Of a stretch of 11,783 nt of DNA, positions 8,275-11,783 are shown in pieces. A program made the translations under genes and the position numbers. Source of the DNA: Gymnopus androsaceus JB14 (taxonomy: Eukaryota; Basidiomycota; Agaricomycetes; Agaricales; Omphalotaceae); contig ML770286.1 of assembly GCA_009733575.1 (NCBI GenBank), forward strand, positions 1 through 11,783, given 5' to 3'. The notes under the pieces are model-generated. The model searched no databases. It saw only the letters and a program-made list of their open reading frames with translations, and was not told the DNA's origin. Within the stretch, counting starts at the first letter, position 1; the number at the start of each line of letters is the position of its first letter.

Positions 8275-8435
8275 CGTGCGGGATGTGGGATTGGTGAGTA
8301 GTAAGCATGTACGGAAGTAGCTGAGATACGTAGTGGACTTAGTGGGCGGTTGTCAGGTCGGTAGGGTAGGTTATGCATAGGATCGGGAGGGTTAGAGGGT
8401 TGAAGATAGTGAAATAGGTGGTACAGGGCATGACA

Positions 8436-8440
8436 GATAT
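8436..8440. repeat. Target-site duplication, right (GATAT)
   Basis: Identical to 3681-3685. Confidence 0.93.
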
Positions 8441-8502
8441 GTCCACTTTACCTCTCTGCCATATAGCCAGCTATATGGCAGAGAGGTAAAGTGCACATAT
8501 CC
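8441..8502. repeat. Palindromic junction of two TIR-element ends, split by the LTR element
   Basis: Removing the LTR element and one GATAT joins GTTAAGGATAT (3675-3685) to GTCCACTTTACC... (8441-8469). This gives an arm of about 37 nt that is the near-perfect inverse (one mismatch) of 8470-8507. The inner part of the hairpin (CTTTACCTCTCTGCCATATA / TATATGGCAGAGAGGTAAAG) is intact here. It reads as the right end of one TIR element abutting the left end of the next. Confidence 0.85.
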
Positions 8503-8723
8503 TTAACAAAACATCTGATCCTGAGCAGTCTTTACTGTCTCAGGATATCTGTTCCTCAGCCACGTTGTTCACAATGGTCCTGAGTAACTGGCTATATGGC
8601 AGGAGTCATGCACCATGGAGGAATTGAACCCCCACCCCATTGGATGTCCTTATTATGTAATCATCCACTCAGGATCAGATGTTTTGTTCAGGATATGTGC
8701 ACTTTACCTCTCTGCCATATAGC
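8470..8723. mobile_element. MITE-like TIR element, 254 bp, 56-bp terminal inverted repeats
   Basis: The left TIR (8470-8525, GCTATATGGCAGAGAGG...) and right TIR (8668-8723) are inverse copies over 56 nt with one mismatch (8504). The 142-bp middle has no coding capacity. It repeats GGCTATATGGCAGGAG (8589-8604), similar to the TIR tip, and carries on the minus strand GGGGGTTCAATTCCTCC, which matches the tRNA T-arm / Pol III B-box pattern. No clear target duplication could be set because the left end abuts another copy. The transposase family is unknown. Confidence 0.85.
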
Positions 8724-8726
8724 CGG

Positions 8727-9751
8727 TCTCAAAGCCAATTGAGACCAATGAAGATGTCAGTGCTTCCAAGATTGGTAACTCCAAATTCTATTCTTTCCAC
8801 ATGATCTCCAATGACTGAATGAACTTCTGCCATTGCTTTGATTGATCCGCCGGCATTTAAAGTACCATCAGCATTGTATATGGCAATCTTGATGGGGAGT
8901 TTTGGGATTGGGATATTATGCTTTTCAACAAATTCCTTATTGATACATGATCTGGTTGCTCTGCAATCTAGGAGTGTGTCTGCTTCTATTTGATTGCCTT
9001 TTGTAATGTCTTCAGTAATGACTGATAGTTTAAGGTCCTTGCATTTTGTTCCTCTTACAAAACATTTACATTTGGAGTTATTGACTGCTTCAACTGCATC
9101 AGGTACTGACAAGTTCCTTATCTCCGTGACCATTGGTTCTGTTATTTCTTGTTGTTGGTTATTAGGGGCCCAAGTCTGTAATTCTCCAATTGCTCGAGAG
9201 TCATTCAATGTCCTTATACAATTTACCAACCATTCTGAAGAATTCAGAGCAAACCTTACAGGGTTTTCAGTCTTTTTGGGAGATGGCAAAATAGGAGTAG
9301 ATTTGGGAGTATTTATTGTGCATGAAATATCACTATTTACATATATAGAGCTATCCATGTCCATAATTGACTGAGACTCAACAGGACCTGTGTTCACTGT
9401 TGAGATTTCACAAAACCCCAGAGCTTCCCGAGCTCTGCCTGGTCTTCTTCATTAAGGGTCATAAATGCCTGTCATATAGGTTCCCTTTTGTTTGTGCAAT
9501 CCCTCTTCATATGTCCGGGTTTTCCACACCCAAAACACTTGAATTGGCCTTGGGCCCTACCTTGATCCAACTCCATTGGCTGACCGCTACCTCCATAGGT
9601 AACCCCAGTGCCATCCTGTTGGAGGTGGTGTTGGGGGTATTGATTTAGGTGCCTGCACTTGTGTTTGAGGAGTGGTTTTTGGCATTGAGAACCACGAGTT
9701 TGTATTTCCGAAGCCCCAATTCCTGGTTGCTTTGTTCCTAAAACACCAAAG
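8727..9751 (-). pseudogene. Ty3/Gypsy Gag C-terminus and protease relic
   Basis: Reading leftward, the Gag frame contains TYGGSGQPMELDQGRAQGQF and then a CCHC zinc knuckle CFGCGKPGHMKRDC at 9537-9496. It meets a TGA at 9472-9474 (perhaps from CGA), then continues MTLNEEDQAELGKLWGFV to a TGA at 9394-9396. A second frame (9397-8729) overlaps this end and encodes the start of Pol: a linker and a retropepsin-like domain with ADTLLDCRATRSCI where active enzymes have DSGAT, then NIPIPKLPIKIAIYNADGT and TDIFIGLNWL, which corresponds to the second conserved retropepsin block. The sequence breaks off just past GLNWL, next to the TIR element end at 8723, so RT, RNase H and integrase are gone. The N-terminal Gag frame (about 9781-9590) is in a different frame from the knuckle. 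A dead copy. Confidence 0.8.
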
Positions 9752-9909
9752 TGTTATGAATGTTTTTATCTTATCAGACACATGGTGTTATCTCTTATCA
9801 TTTTCTTCTATCTACCTTTATATATCTACATAATCATGCACTTGTTTAGACATGTGGCTATACTAATTAGGTTCTGTCAATCAGAGTATGATTGTTTCCA
9901 ATCATAACA
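9752..9909 (-). repeat. LTR-like 158-bp unit, TGTTATG...CATAACA
   Basis: The unit has perfect 7-bp inverted ends with TG..CA tips. On the minus strand it holds TATATAAAG (about 9820), and it lies directly upstream of the Gag relic, where a 5' LTR should be. Next to its inner end the minus strand reads CTTTGGTGTTTTAGG, a possible priming region. There is no matching target duplication and no second copy in the window. A hairpin (TATGATTG/CAATCATA, 9887-9906) lies at its outer end. It could instead be a small TIR element. Confidence 0.5.
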
Positions 9910-9912
9910 CAT

Positions 9913-10703
9913 CACACCAGAAAGTAACAAAAATCTGCTTGGCAGATTGTTAGGCTGATAATAAAACAATCAGTTCATGTTTTGATAAGACCAAAAGTCA
10001 GACCAAAACAATGATTTTTGGTCAGGCTGACACTCTGGCTGACAAGGGGTGACTCGGCCAACCATTCACTCAAGATGATATGACTCCCAGGGGGCCTGAT
10101 TCTTGTACTGATTCTAGTTCTTTCATCTGTACCATTAATATCATTGAAATAAGATAGTTTACTTTGGATGAATAGGCAGATGAATAACAAATAATCAGTC
10201 CTGTCAATTACTGTACTGAAATGACAGAAATCAGTAAGTAATTTGATATCTATGAAAGTTGGGCTGAAAAATGGGGTCTCAGTACAACTGAAAGGCTGCC
10301 GGTGGCCTTTCATTCATATTGAAAACCCATTTTTCAGCCCAACTTTCATATGTATTGAATTACTTACTGATTTCTGGTATTTCAGTAGCTTAATTAACAA
10401 GACTGATTTTTCTGTAAACATCTGTATATTCATCTATAGTGAAAGATGTAGTTTCAATCATATTTATTATACAGAAGAAAATACTACATTCAGTATGTGA
10501 ATCAAGCCCCCTGAGCTCTAGATTTTCAGAGGTCATATCATCTGTACTGAATTGTGAGCCAAACCATCCCTTTTCAGTCGGAGTTTCTACCTGGCTGGAA
10601 ATCTGCATTCCGGTCTGGCTTTCGGTGTCATCAAAACATGGACCAATTGTTTACATATCAGTCCAAAAATCTGCCAAGCAGATTTTTGTTACTTTCCGGT
10701 GTG
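9913..10703. mobile_element. 791-bp foldback element: two inverted halves along its whole length
   Basis: The ends are CACACC...GGTGTG. The left half (9913-10300) is an inverted, diverged copy of the right half (10301-10703). The outer about 80 nt match well (GAAAGTAACAAAAATCTGC is shared). The middle is looser, and the central about 80 nt per arm are very similar (CAGAAATCAGTAAGTAATT and GTTGGGCTGAAAAATGGG on both sides). The arms meet at CTGCCGGTGG. Each outer end has a short subterminal hairpin (AAAAATCTGC, 3-nt loop, GCAGATTTTT, at 10664-10686). CAT borders both ends (9910-9912 and 10704-10706), a possible 3-bp target duplication. No protein-coding content is credible. Confidence 0.85.
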
Positions 10704-11629
10704 CATGCTAGCATGTCCATACTTGTATGATCAACCTATCATTACTTATTGTTGTTTACTTGTTGTCTTTCATTGTTTCATGCATTGTTACCACATGGTC
10801 AGGGTATAGGGCTATGGGCTTAGGGTTTACACTTCAGTATATATAGTAGTTGTAGCTGTAGCATAGTCCTTAGCTTCAATCTCGTTAATACCTCCTAGTT
10901 CTCAATATCATCTTCTCTTTTTGTCATTGTTCTTGTCTTTGCCTAAGTCTGAAGTTGTGACACCTGGTACCTTGTGTTGTGGGGAACTAGTTGCTGACAG
11001 AAGATTGAAGCTACTCTCTTCCACTTGTCATGGATTGTTGCTCATTGTTGATACTGGTTGGCAGTACTCTTCAACATTGTTGTGATATCTTGCTATTTGA
11101 GATTTCACATTTTGTATTCCATGCTATGCAGTCATAATTCTCTCATCCTGCACACTATGCTCACCATTCTACCAACCTTTTGCCTTACAGATCTTTGCAC
11201 CCAAATAGACTTATAAATGCCTATAGTAAAACACGAGTAATGTTGAGCCTGACTCATAGTACTGGCAGTTGAAAGCTTTTGACTGATAACCAATCTTTGG
11301 AGAGGGGTCATAGCACATAGAACATTGCTCCATTCCTAGTTGGAGAGCTGTGTCAAGTCAGCAAGACAAGTGCAAAGACTGTTCGTGAACACTCTTCACA
11401 CAACCTTTATGCATTTGCATTATATTCACTTTATTGCATTCCTATTCCTCCACCTTTCTATTTCTTTTATTCTCTTTTTTATCATTTTATATATATTGAG
11501 AGTTGTTGATCACATTCACCTCTCACCACTCTGGACTGTACAACCTATCAAGCTTGTAATTCCAGACCACCTACTCCCTCAGACCATATAACCACACCTT
11601 CTACCCTTAAACCACCCACTTTATCCACT
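10704..11629 (+). other. Non-coding stretch upstream of the right-hand Gag; possible LTR/leader
   Basis: No gene recognised. It starts with a 12-bp palindrome CATGCTAGCATG (10704-10715). TATATATA at 10838-10845 precedes a pyrimidine-rich stretch and a possible LTR end at GTTGTGACA (10962) followed by CCTGGTACC, which could be a tRNA-type priming site; without a second copy this is a guess. The rest to 11629 is AT- and CT-rich leader-like sequence. A frame at 11340-11591 has hydrophobic composition only because of T-richness and is not called. Confidence 0.35.
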
Positions 11630-11783
11630 ATGTCTGAAGGAAGAAGATCTTGTTCTCCATCCCTCGCCAGCACCACTGCACTGCCTCCAAATCATCAGGA
11701 TGGAACTGGTGCTACCTATGGAGGCAGTGGACAGCCAATGGAGCTGGATCAAGGCAGGGCACAAGGCCCATTCAAGTGTTTTG
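11630..11783 (+). CDS. Ty3/Gypsy Gag-like protein, N-terminal part, runs off right edge
   Basis: ATG at 11630 opens MSEGRRSCSPSLASTTALPP. From about residue 27 it reads GTGATYGGSGQPMELDQGRA followed by QGPFKCF, nearly the same as the Gag relic on the other strand (9600-9535). The window ends exactly as the zinc knuckle (CF..) begins. No break is seen in the 51 codons available. The start gives a short tail before the knuckle, so either this is a small Gag or the N-terminal domain has been lost; upstream frames do not extend it. CCHC binding of element RNA is the expected role by family knowledge. Confidence 0.7.
   Translation, partial: MSEGRRSCSPSLASTTALPPNHQDGTGATYGGSGQPMELDQGRAQGPFKCF

Larger units (their letters stand above)
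3686..8435 (-). mobile_element. Non-autonomous LTR retrotransposon, minus orientation, Tf1/sushi-like, no pol
   Basis: Two LTRs with 5'-TG...CA-3' ends flank a 3587-bp interior, with a perfect GATAT target duplication. Orientation is set by the polypurine tract, the priming site and the TATA box, all of which read on the minus strand (5' LTR = 7864-8435, 3' LTR = 3686-4276). The interior holds one sense-strand gene (7835-6011, broken) and one antisense gene (4458-6022, broken); these converge and overlap by 12 bp. I find no protease, reverse transcriptase, RNase H or integrase motif, so mobility must have depended on enzymes from a partner element. Class by structure: Ty3/Gypsy-type, LARD-like in lacking pol but carrying its own reading frames. 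The element sits inside an older TIR palindrome. Confidence 0.92.
7864..8435 (-). repeat. 5' LTR (right copy), 572 bp
   Basis: Same termini as the left LTR. In sense (minus) orientation: U3 from 8435 to 8241, TATA box at 8274-8268, predicted transcript start at 8240, then R/U5 to 7864. Confidence 0.95.

Noticed and set aside
8610..8667. Complete tRNA gene on the minus strand
   Set aside because: Only a T-arm-like hairpin and B box fit. No acceptor complement to ATGGTGC and no normal anticodon arm were found within range.
9975..10608. Frames of 70-112 codons inside the foldback
   Set aside because: Opposite-strand mirror images within an inverted repeat, with no motif.
3664..10977. Shared 14-mer TGGTACCTTGTGTT at 3664 and 10965 as a common priming site
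   Set aside because: A match this short can occur by chance in a window this size and the contexts differ (one is inside the RNase H relic end).
1..11783. CRISPR array or bacterial operon
   Set aside because: No regularly spaced repeats; introns and retroelement content point to a fungus.

Overview
The window looks like a repeat-rich, mostly non-genic stretch of a basidiomycete (probably Agaricomycete) genome. Support for this is the 53-59 nt spliceosomal introns, a fungal kinase-like gene, Ty3/Gypsy-type Gag and protease remains, RNase H remains of a retroelement type common in mushroom genomes, and a Zn2Cys6-spaced cysteine cluster. No bacterial signals were seen. Family names come from reading motifs by eye; no database search was possible.

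Layout. 1-954 (minus): 5' part of a split gene whose third visible exon enters a protein-kinase N-lobe; it runs off the left edge. 955-1805: no gene, one 26-nt direct repeat pair. 1806-2117 (plus): a decayed histone H3-like pseudogene. 2190-2370: GTATGG-rich low-complexity DNA. 2372-3675 (minus): a frameshifted RNase H segment of a retroelement. 3686-8435: a 4750-bp LTR retrotransposon in minus orientation with TG..CA LTRs (591 and 572 bp) and a perfect 5-bp target duplication (GATAT). It carries no pol. Inside are a broken sense-strand gene in the gag position (7835 to 6011) and, converging on it, an antisense gene (4458 to 6022) with a probable intron and a Zn2Cys6-like cluster. Its priming site is an 11-nt stretch complementary to the LTR sequence lying 34 nt downstream of a TATA box, which fits Tf1/sushi-type self-priming.

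The LTR element is inserted into an older foldback structure, splitting a palindromic junction made by two ends of a TIR element (8441-8502; intact copy 8470-8723 with 56-bp TIRs). That junction abuts a truncated Gypsy Gag-Pol relic (8727-9751, minus) with a CCHC knuckle and a protease whose active site is altered. A 158-bp TGTTATG..CATAACA LTR-like unit (9752-9909) and a 791-bp element that is one long imperfect inverted repeat (9913-10703) follow. 10704-11629 has no recognisable gene. At 11630 a second Gag of the same family starts on the plus strand and runs off the right edge, so the two Gag copies face away from each other.

The history reads as successive insertions with decay by C-to-T change. 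All 15 substitutions between the two LTRs are transitions and 13 lie at CpG, and four internal stops in the LTR element's two genes could each come from one C-to-T change.
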